A DNA stretch of 53,398 bases from a virus: the IMG/VR virus record IMGVR_UViG_3300044639_002247, positions 1-53,398 of that record. The stretch is one strand, 5' to 3'. The notes under the pieces are model-generated. The model had not been told where the DNA came from, searched no databases, and saw only the letters and a program-made list of their open reading frames with translations. Of the stretch, positions 6,343-13,508 are shown piece by piece. The stretch's first letter is position 1, and the number at the start of each line of letters is the position of its first letter. The translations under genes and the position numbers were made by a program.

Positions 6343-6612
6343 ATGGAAATTGAATTGAATAAAGAAAGTATCAGGGGTGCCCTACAACTTGGCGCTCATG
6401 CCGTAACATTTACTAAGAAGGATGGTACAATCCGCGAAATGATCGCCTCGCTGTGTCCAGTTGATATTCCAAGCGAACACACTCCTAAGGGAACTGGAAT
6501 TATTAGTGATGCATCTGACTCTCCGCTACGCGTCTATGACGTCGCGAATGAAGGTTGGCGGTCAATTAATATCAACACAGTCATGAGTGTAGTTCCATTT
6601 ATATACGCATGA
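6343..6612 (+). CDS. WYL_2-type SH3 beta-barrel protein, 89 aa
   Basis: The sequence AVTFTKKDGTIREMIASLCP, then LRVYDVANEGWRSININTV, matches the small phage SH3-barrel family (Pfam WYL_2, formerly DUF2693), whose hallmark is vtFtKkdGt.R.m.at and l.VyDle..gWRsf. Length fits. No function is established that I know; a role in binding DNA or a transcription factor has been suggested for WYL-type folds in general. It is first in the operon with gp33 and gp59, and its stop overlaps the next start (ATGA at 6609). Confidence 0.75.
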   Translation: MEIELNKESIRGALQLGAHAVTFTKKDGTIREMIASLCPVDIPSEHTPKGTGIISDASDSPLRVYDVANEGWRSININTVMSVVPFIYA

Positions 6613-7829
6613 GTAGTCAATTTAAAGCGGGTCGCGTATTGGCTCCCGATAGCAAGTGGACTGGTGAAGAACCAGACTGGCACGGATGGGAAAAGTGGGA
6701 CACGGAAAAGTTTTATCGCACTCGATTCCGTGCTTTGCAGTTCTACAACTATTATCTTGACGCAACTTCAATGAAGCCAATGGTGCTGACTTGGATGAAA
6801 AAGGAAGGCTATACCCAAACCGAAATCAACACAATTAAAGAGGCTAATCCAAATGTGTTACCCAGCACCGTTGGTAAACTCGTTCGGTGTCTTGAACTCG
6901 GCATGCCAAGCATTCACCCAGACGCTCATGAGTATTATGCTGCACTCCCGGGTCATGAGACTCCGCCAATTCCCAAAGATGACCGCAGTATTGCTAAGAG
7001 TGAAATTAATGCAGCTTTGGTCCTTCTAAATAATGTTAAGTATACTGCTGCTCAGGAAAACAGTGCACCTAAAGCATATGTCCCATCACCATTGGAACGT
7101 ATTAGGAGTAAAGTTGAAAAGGAAATTATTGGCACTCTACTAGACCCACTTATTGATGCGTGGTGTGATACCAGTGTTGAAGTTGCTACAGTAAATCTCG
7201 TTAGTTACTTACGCGACGGTAAGGTACCAACTCAGGGGTGTAAATATATTCTTGAGTGGCTGAATGCTATACACGCTGAATATAATGGTGCATACACCAA
7301 GGAAGATCCACAGCTTGTTGAAGGCTATAACCACTTGTCTCGGGCAGACCTTCGTAAGATTGTGAAGAACATTGAAGTTATGATTGGCGATGTTAACTCT
7401 CATGCGCGAATCAAGGTTAGTATGCGCAAGCCACGAACCAAAAAGGTTAAGGATGCAAGCAAACAGGTTTCCAAACTAAAGTATCAAACTAACAGCGTTG
7501 AATATAACATTGACAGCATTAACCCATCACGCATTCCAACGGCACAACGGCTCTATGTGTTTAATACAAAGACTCGCCAACTTGGTGTATACTTTGCCAA
7601 AGGAAGCGCTGGGTTTGAAGTAAAGGGCACCTCACTAAAGGGATTTGATGAGTCAAATAGTTTTATTGCAACCCTACGCAAGCCACAAGAAATTCTAAAT
7701 AGTATTTTAAGTTCTACACCAAAACAACTTGAAAAATTGTTTGTTAACTTATCAGTAAAGAAAAAGCCAGCGAATGGCCGCATAAACGAACAAATCATAA
7801 TCTTAAAAGTAGTTGAACATAAAATCTAA
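6609..7829 (+). CDS. Conserved T4-type phage protein of unknown function, 406 aa
   Basis: Begins MSSQFKAGRVLAPDSKWTG. The N-terminal 110 residues are helical and Trp-rich (EEPDWHGWEKWDTEKFYRTR). A central basic linker (RKPRTKKVKDASKQVSKLKY) leads to a beta-rich C-terminal part containing RLYVFNTKTRQLGVYFAKG and VKGTSLKGFDESNS. I recall similar proteins in cyanophage-type T4 relatives next to the gp33-gp59 genes, always without a function. The basic linker and the operon (WYL_2-like, gp33, gp59) suggest a DNA-related role, which is inference. Start ATGA overlaps the upstream stop. Confidence 0.75.
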   Translation: MSSQFKAGRVLAPDSKWTGEEPDWHGWEKWDTEKFYRTRFRALQFYNYYLDATSMKPMVLTWMKKEGYTQTEINTIKEANPNVLPSTVGKLVRCLELGMPSIHPDAHEYYAALPGHETPPIPKDDRSIAKSEINAALVLLNNVKYTAAQENSAPKAYVPSPLERIRSKVEKEIIGTLLDPLIDAWCDTSVEVATVNLVSYLRDGKVPTQGCKYILEWLNAIHAEYNGAYTKEDPQLVEGYNHLSRADLRKIVKNIEVMIGDVNSHARIKVSMRKPRTKKVKDASKQVSKLKYQTNSVEYNIDSINPSRIPTAQRLYVFNTKTRQLGVYFAKGSAGFEVKGTSLKGFDESNSFIATLRKPQEILNSILSSTPKQLEKLFVNLSVKKKPANGRINEQIIILKVVEHKI

Positions 7830-7830
7830 T

Positions 7831-8067
7831 ATGACTGAAGAATTACCAGTAAAAATCCTAACAAAGCAAGAGTTTGCTCTTGCTATTGAACGCCGCGTCC
7901 GTAGCAAGTCTATGGGATATCTCGAAGCAATTATTGACTATTGTGACGACTTAAAGATCGACCCAGATGATATTTCAAAACTCGTAGTTGGTAGCCTAAA
8001 GGAAAAACTTGAAGCTGAAGCTCAGCGTAATAACTTATTGCCTAAAAGTTCATCACTATTTGCATGA
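7831..8067 (+). CDS. 33: gp33-like late transcription coactivator, 78 aa
   Basis: In T4, gp33 bridges host RNA polymerase (beta flap) and the gp45 sliding clamp so that gp55-bound polymerase fires late promoters. This protein has the size and pattern of the cyanophage-type gp33 family: an N-terminal segment (KILTKQEFALAIERRV), a YLEAIIDYCDDLKIDPDDI core and LKEKLEAEAQRNNLLPK. Its position directly before gp59 and gp32 matches the T4 order 33-59-32. The start at 7831 lies one base after the previous stop; an in-frame upstream ATG (7813) would overlap it. The many TATAAATA elements in this window are its expected targets. gp55 itself is not in the window. Confidence 0.75.
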   Translation: MTEELPVKILTKQEFALAIERRVRSKSMGYLEAIIDYCDDLKIDPDDISKLVVGSLKEKLEAEAQRNNLLPKSSSLFA

Positions 8068-8681
8068 CAGTTGAAGACACCCGAGTATCTGGTTTTGAAA
8101 CGTGGTCAATCTATATGGCCATGAAACTACACTTTGGCGAAAGCAATTATGATGCCTTTAAGTTTAATTTTAAGGGGCCACGTCTAAAGGAGAGTGCGTT
8201 TCAATGTCGGCGGGATCGTTACTTTTTTGAAAAACTTGCTCGTCGTTATCCTAAAAAGAAAACGGTTATAGACTTTTTCTTAGCAAATATACTCGTCGGC
8301 AATGAATGGATTGGAAATATGACTGACGAAGCATACACGCTATGGACCTCTAAAATACAGCGACTACAATATAGTTTTAAAGAGGAAATGACTGGGGTCG
8401 CCCCACGTGTGGAAAATTTTGACGCGCTACTGCGTCCGCAACATTCGCAAATCCCGCTCTATGACCTACACATGATGGGAAAAGTTTCTTTAGAGTCACT
8501 TTGTGTGCTTGATATACTATGCAACTATTCTGGTCGCATAAATAAAAACGTAATTGATCCAATGGGGATGTATCGAGAATTAACCCTAAAGGTAAAAGGC
8601 TACAAACAATTTATTCGTAACTTACCGTTACAGCAAAAATCTTTTCAGGAAATTGTAATAAATGCATTTACAAAGCCTTGA
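8064..8681 (+). CDS. 59: gp59-like loader of the replicative helicase, 205 aa
   Basis: T4 gp59 loads gp41 helicase onto gp32-coated forked DNA. This protein has the conserved N-terminal GFETWSIYMAMKLHFGES, followed by YDAFKFNFKGPRLKESAF and RYFFEKLARRY, and then FFLANILVGNEWIGNM. Length is close to T4 gp59 (217). The ATG overlaps the gp33 stop (ATGA), so both are translated together. The C-terminal half (GMYRELTLKVKGYKQFIRNL) also fits the family. It works with gp32, encoded immediately downstream from a separate promoter. Confidence 0.88.
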   Translation: MTVEDTRVSGFETWSIYMAMKLHFGESNYDAFKFNFKGPRLKESAFQCRRDRYFFEKLARRYPKKKTVIDFFLANILVGNEWIGNMTDEAYTLWTSKIQRLQYSFKEEMTGVAPRVENFDALLRPQHSQIPLYDLHMMGKVSLESLCVLDILCNYSGRINKNVIDPMGMYRELTLKVKGYKQFIRNLPLQQKSFQEIVINAFTKP

Positions 8682-8695
8682 AAATAGGTTATAAT
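8667..8695 (+). promoter_or_regulatory. Promoter of gene 32
   Basis: TTTACA (8667-8672), 17-bp spacer, TATAAT (8690-8695). The -35 lies inside the last codons of gp59. The expected start near 8702 gives a 52-base leader, the longest in this window, and falls in the centre of the palindrome at 8693-8710. Confidence 0.78.
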
Positions 8696-8710
8696 AACCA
8701 AGTGGTTATT
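8693..8710 (+). repeat. Palindrome over the gene 32 transcription start, candidate operator
   Basis: Perfect 8-bp arms AATAACCA / TGGTTATT around a 2-bp centre. It overlaps the 3' part of the -10 box and the predicted start site, so the RNA would contain only one arm. That favours a DNA operator over an RNA hairpin. T4 gp32 is known to control its own mRNA; no equivalent protein can be named for this site. Confidence 0.5.
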
Positions 8711-8753
8711 GTAACAACACAATAATACAAACAATACACTGCAATACAAAAAT

Positions 8754-9671
8754 ATGTCATTCGAAAAACTAAAACAAAATCGTTCAACTAGTATCAATAA
8801 ACTTGTTGAAGCCGCTGAAAAAATTAATACAACAAAAACTTATGGCGACGATCGTCTATGGAGTCCAGTTGTAGACAAAGCTGGAAACGGTTATGCTGTG
8901 ATTCGCTTTTTGCCTGCCCTTGAAGGTGAAGACCTCCCATGGGTTCGCTTTTGGGATCATGGCTTTAAGGGACCTACTGGTCGTTGGTACATTGAAAACT
9001 CCCTTACTAGTATTGGCCAACCCGATCCTGTAAGCGAAATTAATAGCGTACTTTGGAACAGCGGTAATGAAAAGGACAAGGAAATTGCCCGTGAACGCAA
9101 GCGTCGTTTGCACTACGTCAGTAATATTCTAGTCATTAGCGACCCGTCAAATCCAGACAATGAAGGCAAAGTTTTCTTGTATAAGTTTGGCAAGAAAATC
9201 TTTGATAAGATTATGGATATTATGCAACCACAGTTTCAAGACGAGTCCCCAATCAACCCGTTTGATTTTTGGGCTGGTGCAAACTTTAAGTTGAAGATCC
9301 GTAACTTTGAAGGCTATCGTAACTATGACAAGTCTGAGTTTGAGGGTTCATCTGAACTCTTCGCGGCTGATGAGGCAAAGCTTGAAAAAGTTTACAACTC
9401 ATTGTACTCTTTGAAGGACTTTACTGACCCATCGAACTACAAGTCATATGCTGATCTTAAGCGTAAACTTGTTGAGGTGCTTGGTGCCGATGCACTTGCT
9501 GGTTCTTCAACCGAACCGGCAAGTGTTAACGCTGCAGCTGCCGTAGTTGGCAAGTCTATTGAACCAGCACAAACCTATGCGAGTTCGGAGTCTACGTTTG
9601 CTGCGTCAACCAGTGATGACGATGATGACGAGTCACTTAGCTACTTTGCAAAACTTGCGCAAGGCGGTTGA
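8754..9671 (+). CDS. 32: gp32 single-stranded DNA-binding protein, 305 aa
   Basis: Coats single-stranded DNA during replication, recombination and repair. The basic N-terminal cooperativity segment (MSFEKLKQNRSTSINKL) and OB core are recognisable: YAVIRFLPALEGEDLPWVRF, GRWYIENSLT, YVSNILVISDPSNPDNEGKV and FLYKFGKKIFDKIMDIM align with T4 gp32. The four zinc ligands of T4 (one His, three Cys between the WYIE and NILV segments) are absent; the region reads SIGQPDPVSEINSVLW. The C-terminus is acidic (TSDDDDDESLSYF) as expected for partner binding. It has its own promoter with palindrome and a strong terminator, so it forms a single-gene unit. Confidence 0.93.
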   Translation: MSFEKLKQNRSTSINKLVEAAEKINTTKTYGDDRLWSPVVDKAGNGYAVIRFLPALEGEDLPWVRFWDHGFKGPTGRWYIENSLTSIGQPDPVSEINSVLWNSGNEKDKEIARERKRRLHYVSNILVISDPSNPDNEGKVFLYKFGKKIFDKIMDIMQPQFQDESPINPFDFWAGANFKLKIRNFEGYRNYDKSEFEGSSELFAADEAKLEKVYNSLYSLKDFTDPSNYKSYADLKRKLVEVLGADALAGSSTEPASVNAAAAVVGKSIEPAQTYASSESTFAASTSDDDDDESLSYFAKLAQGG

Positions 9672-9687
9672 TCATTAACGCTTAATT

Positions 9688-9721
9688 AAACGGGGGATAG
9701 AGCAATTCTATCCCCCGTTTT
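9688..9721 (+). terminator. Rho-independent terminator after gene 32
   Basis: A perfect 14-bp stem (AAACGGGGGATAGA pairing with TCTATCCCCCGTTT) with a 5-base loop, followed by one further T. The stem has a block of five G-C pairs plus the flanking C-G. It begins 16 bp after the gp32 stop. Confidence 0.88.
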
Positions 9722-9734
9722 CATATATACTTCT

Positions 9735-10013
9735 ATGATATTTTTAATAAAAGTATTTACATATCTAAACTGTAAAGACTGTTTGCGTCACATACAGACA
9801 CTTCGCGAATATTGTGATCGCACCCCAACACGTCTAGAGATTATTGACGTTGACGTGGAAGAAAATCTACCGCTTATATTTGAATATAAAATAGCTGGTG
9901 TACCTCACACTATATGTTATAACATACGCGGCGAAATTATGTACAGCTTTTTTGGCGTAAAGACGTCAGAAGAATTTGACAATATTGTCTATTATAGAAT
10001 AAACGATCAATAA
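9735..10013 (+). CDS. Thioredoxin-fold protein, 92 aa
   Basis: Starts MIFLIKVFTYLNCKDCLRHI: a beta strand followed by the redox motif Cys-Lys-Asp-Cys at the start of a helix, as in thioredoxins and glutaredoxins. IIDVDVEENLPLIFEYKIAG and the cis-proline element GVPHTICYN follow, and the final helix is present. It probably reduces disulfides, for example for ribonucleotide reductase, but the partner is not visible here. The gene starts 13 bp past the terminator, and its last 7 bases overlap the tail end of the tape-measure gene on the other strand, so the two transcription units converge. Confidence 0.8.
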   Translation: MIFLIKVFTYLNCKDCLRHIQTLREYCDRTPTRLEIIDVDVEENLPLIFEYKIAGVPHTICYNIRGEIMYSFFGVKTSEEFDNIVYYRINDQ

Positions 10014-12595
10014 CCTAAAGCAGTACCAGTAAATAATGGCATCATTGGAGATGCATTATTATTTACATTACTGCTGCTGACGTTACTCACGTTTCCTCCG
10101 CTGTTATTATTTACCACTACGGTTGTTGCCGTAGCTGCAACATTTCCAGCTGTTGCTAACGTATTACCGGTAGATGGTGGAACTGTTTGTATGTTATCTT
10201 TCTCTTTCCACGCAAATTTTGCTTTTTCATATTCATCATATGATTTATAGCCAGCCGCCGAAGCTTTTTCCTCCTTAGACATCTTTGAAAATCGTATGTC
10301 ATCTTTCTCTTTCCACGCAAAGTTTGCTTTTTCATATTCATCATATGATTTATAGCCAGCCGCTGAAGCTTTTTCCTCATCTGACATCTTTGAAAATTTA
10401 TCGGTTGAAGTAGCCTTTGCGATTTTTTCAATCTTATCAATCGGGAAATTATCTAGAGCCTCAATTTCATCTCCAAGTCCAGCCAATGCAGCTATCCCCT
10501 TTGATAGACTTAATACGCCCGCGCCAGCGGCAGCTAAACCTCCTCCAATAGCAGCAAATTTCTGTAATTGTTCTAGTGGACTATCAGATCCAAATCGCAA
10601 TAGGTTTCCAACAAATTGTCCTAACCCAGCCAAAGCGTCACCTGCACCAAAGGCAGCAAGTGCAAGAGCAAGAGCACTAATTGCCTTTGCAGAATCAAAT
10701 ATTTTTGCTGGATCCAACGCGTTCGAGAACGTCGTAAATTTTTCCATAAAATTTCCTATGCCGTCTCCAACTAAACCAGTTGCTGCACCAAGTGCAAGGA
10801 CTCCAACTGAGAATGGTATCATCGCCAAGCCGCCTAATGCTAAACCAGCCGCACCTTTGAGTAGACCCATTCCCAAATCGCCAATAGCTTTGCCAATCGG
10901 TCCTAATACATCAGAATCAATTTCGCTTATTTTCTTTAGTGAGTATGCAAGTGGAATTAATGAAGCTCCCAATAGAGCTATTACTACAGCACCAGTCGCA
11001 ATAAGAGGCGCAGCAGAACCAATTACTGCTGCTGCGATGCCCAATCCAGTAATTGCCGCAGCAACTATACCTAATGTTTCCCATTTTACCCCTTGAAGCA
11101 TTTTTAACGAGTATGCAAGTGGGATTATTGATGCGCCGAGAACGGCAATAGCGAGCGCGCCCTTTAAAACCATACCCATATTTTTACCAAGCACAGATGC
11201 GGCAAGGGCCAATCCGCCGAGGGCTGCGCCAGCAACTGCTATAGTTTTTAAATCAATATCCTTAAATAACTTTAGTGAATATGCCAGCGGAATCATTGAC
11301 GCGCTTAGCAACAGTATGCCAAAAGCACCCTTAATTATTGCTCCAGAAACTTTTCCAAGCTTTTCACCAAAATAGCCGAGTGAATCACTAATGCTTTTCA
11401 TTGGCTTAACAATGCCACTTGCTATTTTTTTAATTACATCAGTAAACTTTTTAATTATTTCTATAGGCAACTTAGAGAGTGAACCTAAAAATAACTTTAA
11501 TGCCTTTACTGATAAAAGAGTTTTAACCCATTTTATACTCGCAAATGCAGTCAATGACTCGCCAATACTTTCTAATGGCGTTAACGCAGCAGAAACCCGT
11601 TTTAAATTTTTAGCTGCCTTTAAATTTTCTGGTGAGGCCGCGCCCTTGAAGGCTATATTCAGCACCTTATTGAATATTTTAAATTTGACTAAGCCTATCA
11701 TAGCTTTAGTCAAATTAATATTTGCAATGCCATCAATAGCCGATGACAACAAATTCAATGGTTGTATTATTCCTTCTATAGTTGATTTGTCAATTCGTAT
11801 TTTTGAAACTTCGTCAACTAATTTTTGTATACCGCCAACGTAAGATTTAATAAGCGAAGTCGGTATTGCATTTAACATTAACCCCTTCGTTATACTAGAT
11901 AAATCTGGTAATTGTATATTGCCAAAACCGGCGACTGGCGAATTGGTGTTTGCAGCTACCGAAGTGTTTGTCCTACTCGGCGAATTGGTGTTTGCAGCTA
12001 CCAACGTGTTTGTCCTACTCGGCGAATTTAGTCTCACTAATGCACCAAGTTGTTTCTTTAAATCTGATGCAATGCTTATCAGTCTTTCTAGAAAGACTGG
12101 AACATCAGATGTATTATTTGCAACTAACTCGGTATTATTTACAACTAACTCGGCATTAGGTGCTAGCGATGATGTATTAGTATTATTTGCAACTAACTCG
12201 GTATTAGTTGCTAGCGATGATGTATTAGTATTATTTGCAACTAACTCGGTATTAGGTGCTAGCGATGATGTATTAGTATTATTTGCAACTAACTCGGTAT
12301 TATTTGCAACTAACTCGGTATTATTTGCAACTAACTCGGTATTAGGTGCTAGCGATGATGTATTATTAACACTAGCTAAATTTAGTCTCACTAATGCACC
12401 AAGTTGTTTCTTTAAATCTAATGCAATGCTTATCAGTCTTTCTAAAAAGACTGGAACATCAGTTGTATTTTCTCTCGCAGCAGCCGACGCCAACGTAAAA
12501 TTATAGTTATCAACTGTATCAAGAATTAAATCTTGAGACAAATTGGAACTCTGTAATTCTTTTACTATTTGTGTTAGCGCCGTATTTTCGTTCAT
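10007..12595 (-). CDS. 29: Tail tape measure protein (gp29 position), 862 aa
   Basis: Sets tail length. Residues 1-60 are helical (MNENTALTQIVKELQSSN). A highly repetitive Asn/Thr-rich part follows, then long hydrophobic and helical stretches with at least three copies of a IPLAYSLK-centred unit of about 50 residues, and a duplicated 35-residue unit near the end (KASAAGYKSYDEYEKA twice). The Ser/Asn-rich C-terminus ends SPMMPLFTGTALGY. It follows the gp26 chaperone, as tape measures follow their chaperones in other tailed phages. I start at 12595: this ATG overlaps the stop of the -1 chaperone frame (ATGA), while the longer frame from 12664 would only read that frame's DNA. By the usual 0.15 nm per residue the tail would be about 130 nm. 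Confidence 0.8.
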   Translation of the reverse strand: MNENTALTQIVKELQSSNLSQDLILDTVDNYNFTLASAAARENTTDVPVFLERLISIALDLKKQLGALVRLNLASVNNTSSLAPNTELVANNTELVANNTELVANNTNTSSLAPNTELVANNTNTSSLATNTELVANNTNTSSLAPNAELVVNNTELVANNTSDVPVFLERLISIASDLKKQLGALVRLNSPSRTNTLVAANTNSPSRTNTSVAANTNSPVAGFGNIQLPDLSSITKGLMLNAIPTSLIKSYVGGIQKLVDEVSKIRIDKSTIEGIIQPLNLLSSAIDGIANINLTKAMIGLVKFKIFNKVLNIAFKGAASPENLKAAKNLKRVSAALTPLESIGESLTAFASIKWVKTLLSVKALKLFLGSLSKLPIEIIKKFTDVIKKIASGIVKPMKSISDSLGYFGEKLGKVSGAIIKGAFGILLLSASMIPLAYSLKLFKDIDLKTIAVAGAALGGLALAASVLGKNMGMVLKGALAIAVLGASIIPLAYSLKMLQGVKWETLGIVAAAITGLGIAAAVIGSAAPLIATGAVVIALLGASLIPLAYSLKKISEIDSDVLGPIGKAIGDLGMGLLKGAAGLALGGLAMIPFSVGVLALGAATGLVGDGIGNFMEKFTTFSNALDPAKIFDSAKAISALALALAAFGAGDALAGLGQFVGNLLRFGSDSPLEQLQKFAAIGGGLAAAGAGVLSLSKGIAALAGLGDEIEALDNFPIDKIEKIAKATSTDKFSKMSDEEKASAAGYKSYDEYEKANFAWKEKDDIRFSKMSKEEKASAAGYKSYDEYEKAKFAWKEKDNIQTVPPSTGNTLATAGNVAATATTVVVNNNSGGNVSNVSSSNVNNNASPMMPLFTGTALGY
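10191..10400 (-). repeat. Two tandem 105-bp units in the tape-measure C-terminus
   Basis: Units 10191-10295 and 10296-10400 are nearly identical and each encodes 35 residues containing FSKMS.EEKASAAGYKSYD. They mark a recent duplication near the C-terminal end of the tape measure. Confidence 0.85.
11937..12020 (-). repeat. Two tandem 42-bp units in the tape-measure gene
   Basis: Two copies of a 42-bp unit beginning GGCGAATTGGTGTTTGCAGC (forward strand), differing in a few bases, encoding a 14-residue Ser/Asn/Thr-rich repeat (SPSRTNT.VAANTN). They adjoin the downstream 84-bp repeat. Confidence 0.82.
12025..12462 (-). repeat. 84-bp direct repeats flanking a minisatellite in the tape-measure gene
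   Basis: Two 84-bp copies (12025-12108 and 12379-12462, two mismatches seen) encode VFLERLISIA.DLKKQLGAL. Between them, about 12111-12366, lies a tandem array built from a 21-bp unit (ATTTGCAACTAACTCGGTATT) and a longer unit carrying GGTGCTAGCGATGATG. The protein reads NTELVANN many times over. All unit lengths are multiples of three, so copy changes keep the frame. Confidence 0.85.
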
Positions 12596-12768
12596 TTTTT
12601 CTGTTTTGCTTCTTCTTCTTTTATATAATTTATTAATAGCGTGATATAAATCTCCCTCTCCCATGGCAACATATTATCCAATTCCGTTAAACTATACTTG
12701 TGATGCTGAAGTAATGAAAAATTAGTTTGATAATAATTACTTAATGATTCATGTGAGAGGGCTATTCG
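12592..12768 (-). CDS. -1 frame extension of the gp26 tail chaperone, 58 aa
   Basis: An open frame in the -1 phase relative to gp26. It is open from 12798 and ends at TGA 12592-12594, which overlaps the tape-measure ATG. After the slippery site it adds 58 residues: RIALSHESLSNYYQTNFSLL, then QHHKYSLTELDNM, then LPWEREIYITLLINYIKEEE and a Lys-rich end. The LPWEREIYI..L element resembles the second domain of frameshifted tape-measure chaperones (the lambda T, P2 E' type). No ATG, GTG or TTG lies near its beginning; the only internal ATG (12672) would leave 26 residues. The frame is best explained by frameshifting. In T4 its counterpart may be gp51, which I cannot confirm. Confidence 0.72.
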   Translation of the reverse strand, partial: RIALSHESLSNYYQTNFSLLQHHKYSLTELDNMLPWEREIYITLLINYIKEEEAKQKK

Positions 12769-13475
12769 AAAAAAGATTGTATTCCAGATAGAGTCATATC
12801 ATTATCTTTTTTACACTTAACGCACTTAAATTTAATATTATGTTCAAGTTTGGGTGACTGTGCAATATATTGCTCTATTTTAGAAAGTTGAGCGCGATTT
12901 AAACTATTGACAAATGTCAATAATTCCTCATGCGACGTTTCATCGGCTCTATAGACGCCATTGTCATCAAAAATTGTCTCGATCGATGCAATAATCATGT
13001 TTGTTATTGCATCCATATTAATATTAGAGTCGTCGCCAACAACAGACGACATATCATTAACTTTAATATATTGTAAAATTATACCTATTTTATCGGTTAG
13101 CATAATTTTATTACTTAATTTGGCTTCTGGCCAAACGAGTTGTATTTCATCAATGTTTATAGCAACTTCGTTATATGTTTCGCAATGTTCACACTTACAT
13201 TTAATATTACTAATTTCGCCTACGCTTTTTGCTCGTAACTTTAAGAAAATATATTCAATATCAAATGATGTTAATTGCTCAGTCTTTATATTGTTAAATG
13301 TACATACGTGTATAATATCTTTAATAGCAGATATCATTTCAGCAGAACTATTTGCTTCCTGCGCAAGTAGTAATATCTTTTCTTCTTTTACAAGAAATGG
13401 GCGATACTCAATTGACTGCGACGTTGATGGTACAGTCAATACATATTTTGGTGATTCAAGTGTTGGTAATGGCAT
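12762..13475 (-). CDS. 26: gp26-like baseplate hub / tape-measure chaperone, 237 aa
   Basis: Matches the T4 base plate protein family (Pfam PF12322, from memory): the start MPLPTLESPKYVLTVPSTSQ followed by the conserved YRPFLVKEEKILLLA, then a helical domain. Two Cys clusters (CKCEHC near residues 92-97 and CVKCKK near the C-terminus) probably bind one zinc. In T4, gp26 acts in hub assembly. Its place right before the tape measure and the overlapping -1 frame make it the likely short form of a tail chaperone pair. The coding end is CAA TCT TTT TTC GAA TAG, which contains the slippery heptamer. A weak late-like AATAAATA lies upstream. Confidence 0.85.
   Translation of the reverse strand: MPLPTLESPKYVLTVPSTSQSIEYRPFLVKEEKILLLAQEANSSAEMISAIKDIIHVCTFNNIKTEQLTSFDIEYIFLKLRAKSVGEISNIKCKCEHCETYNEVAINIDEIQLVWPEAKLSNKIMLTDKIGIILQYIKVNDMSSVVGDDSNINMDAITNMIIASIETIFDDNGVYRADETSHEELLTFVNSLNRAQLSKIEQYIAQSPKLEHNIKFKCVKCKKDNDMTLSGIQSFFE
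12768..12774 (-). promoter_or_regulatory. Slippery heptamer T_TTT_TTC, candidate -1 frameshift site
   Basis: In the gp26 frame the codons are TCT TTT TTC GAA TAG, giving T TTT TTC, which fits X_XXY_YYZ. Slipping both Phe tRNAs back by one base gives TTT TTT and continues as CGA ATA GCC into the open -1 frame. The stop lies two codons downstream. A GGA about 10 bases upstream could act as a Shine-Dalgarno-like stimulator. No strong downstream hairpin is evident by eye. Confidence 0.7.
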
Positions 13476-13483
13476 AATGTTAT

Positions 13484-13491
13484 TATTTATT
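13484..13491 (-). promoter_or_regulatory. Weak late-promoter-like AATAAATA before gp26
   Basis: On the minus strand AATAAATA (one mismatch to the late octamer) ends 8 bp before the gp26 ATG. It is weaker than the exact octamers elsewhere, and gp26 could also be read through from the upstream promoter at 14703. Confidence 0.35.
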
Positions 13492-13508
13492 ATATAGTTT
13501 TTTTATAT

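Noticed and set aside
12109-12366. CRISPR-like look of the regularly spaced repeats
   Set aside because: Units are translated, variable in length by multiples of three, and contiguous with other coding repeats. There are no unique spacers. The same applies to 47671-47856.
11919-12506. 195-residue open frame on the plus strand opposite the tape measure
   Set aside because: It is an antisense shadow of the in-frame tandem repeats, whose multiples of three keep the opposite frame open. Its product is low-complexity and it has no promoter.
12596-12664. N-terminal extension of the tape measure from an ATG at 12664 (MGEGDLYHAINKLYKRRR...)
   Set aside because: This stretch is the DNA of the -1 chaperone frame read in another phase. 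The ATG at 12595 overlaps that frame's stop (ATGA), the usual coupling here, and gives the better start.
12769-12774. Sequencing error in the six-T run as the cause of the split gp26 / -1 frame
   Set aside because: An indel would also fuse the frames, so this is not fully excluded. A run of six is usually read correctly, the phase fits a known slippery heptamer, and the stop follows within two codons as in real frameshift sites.
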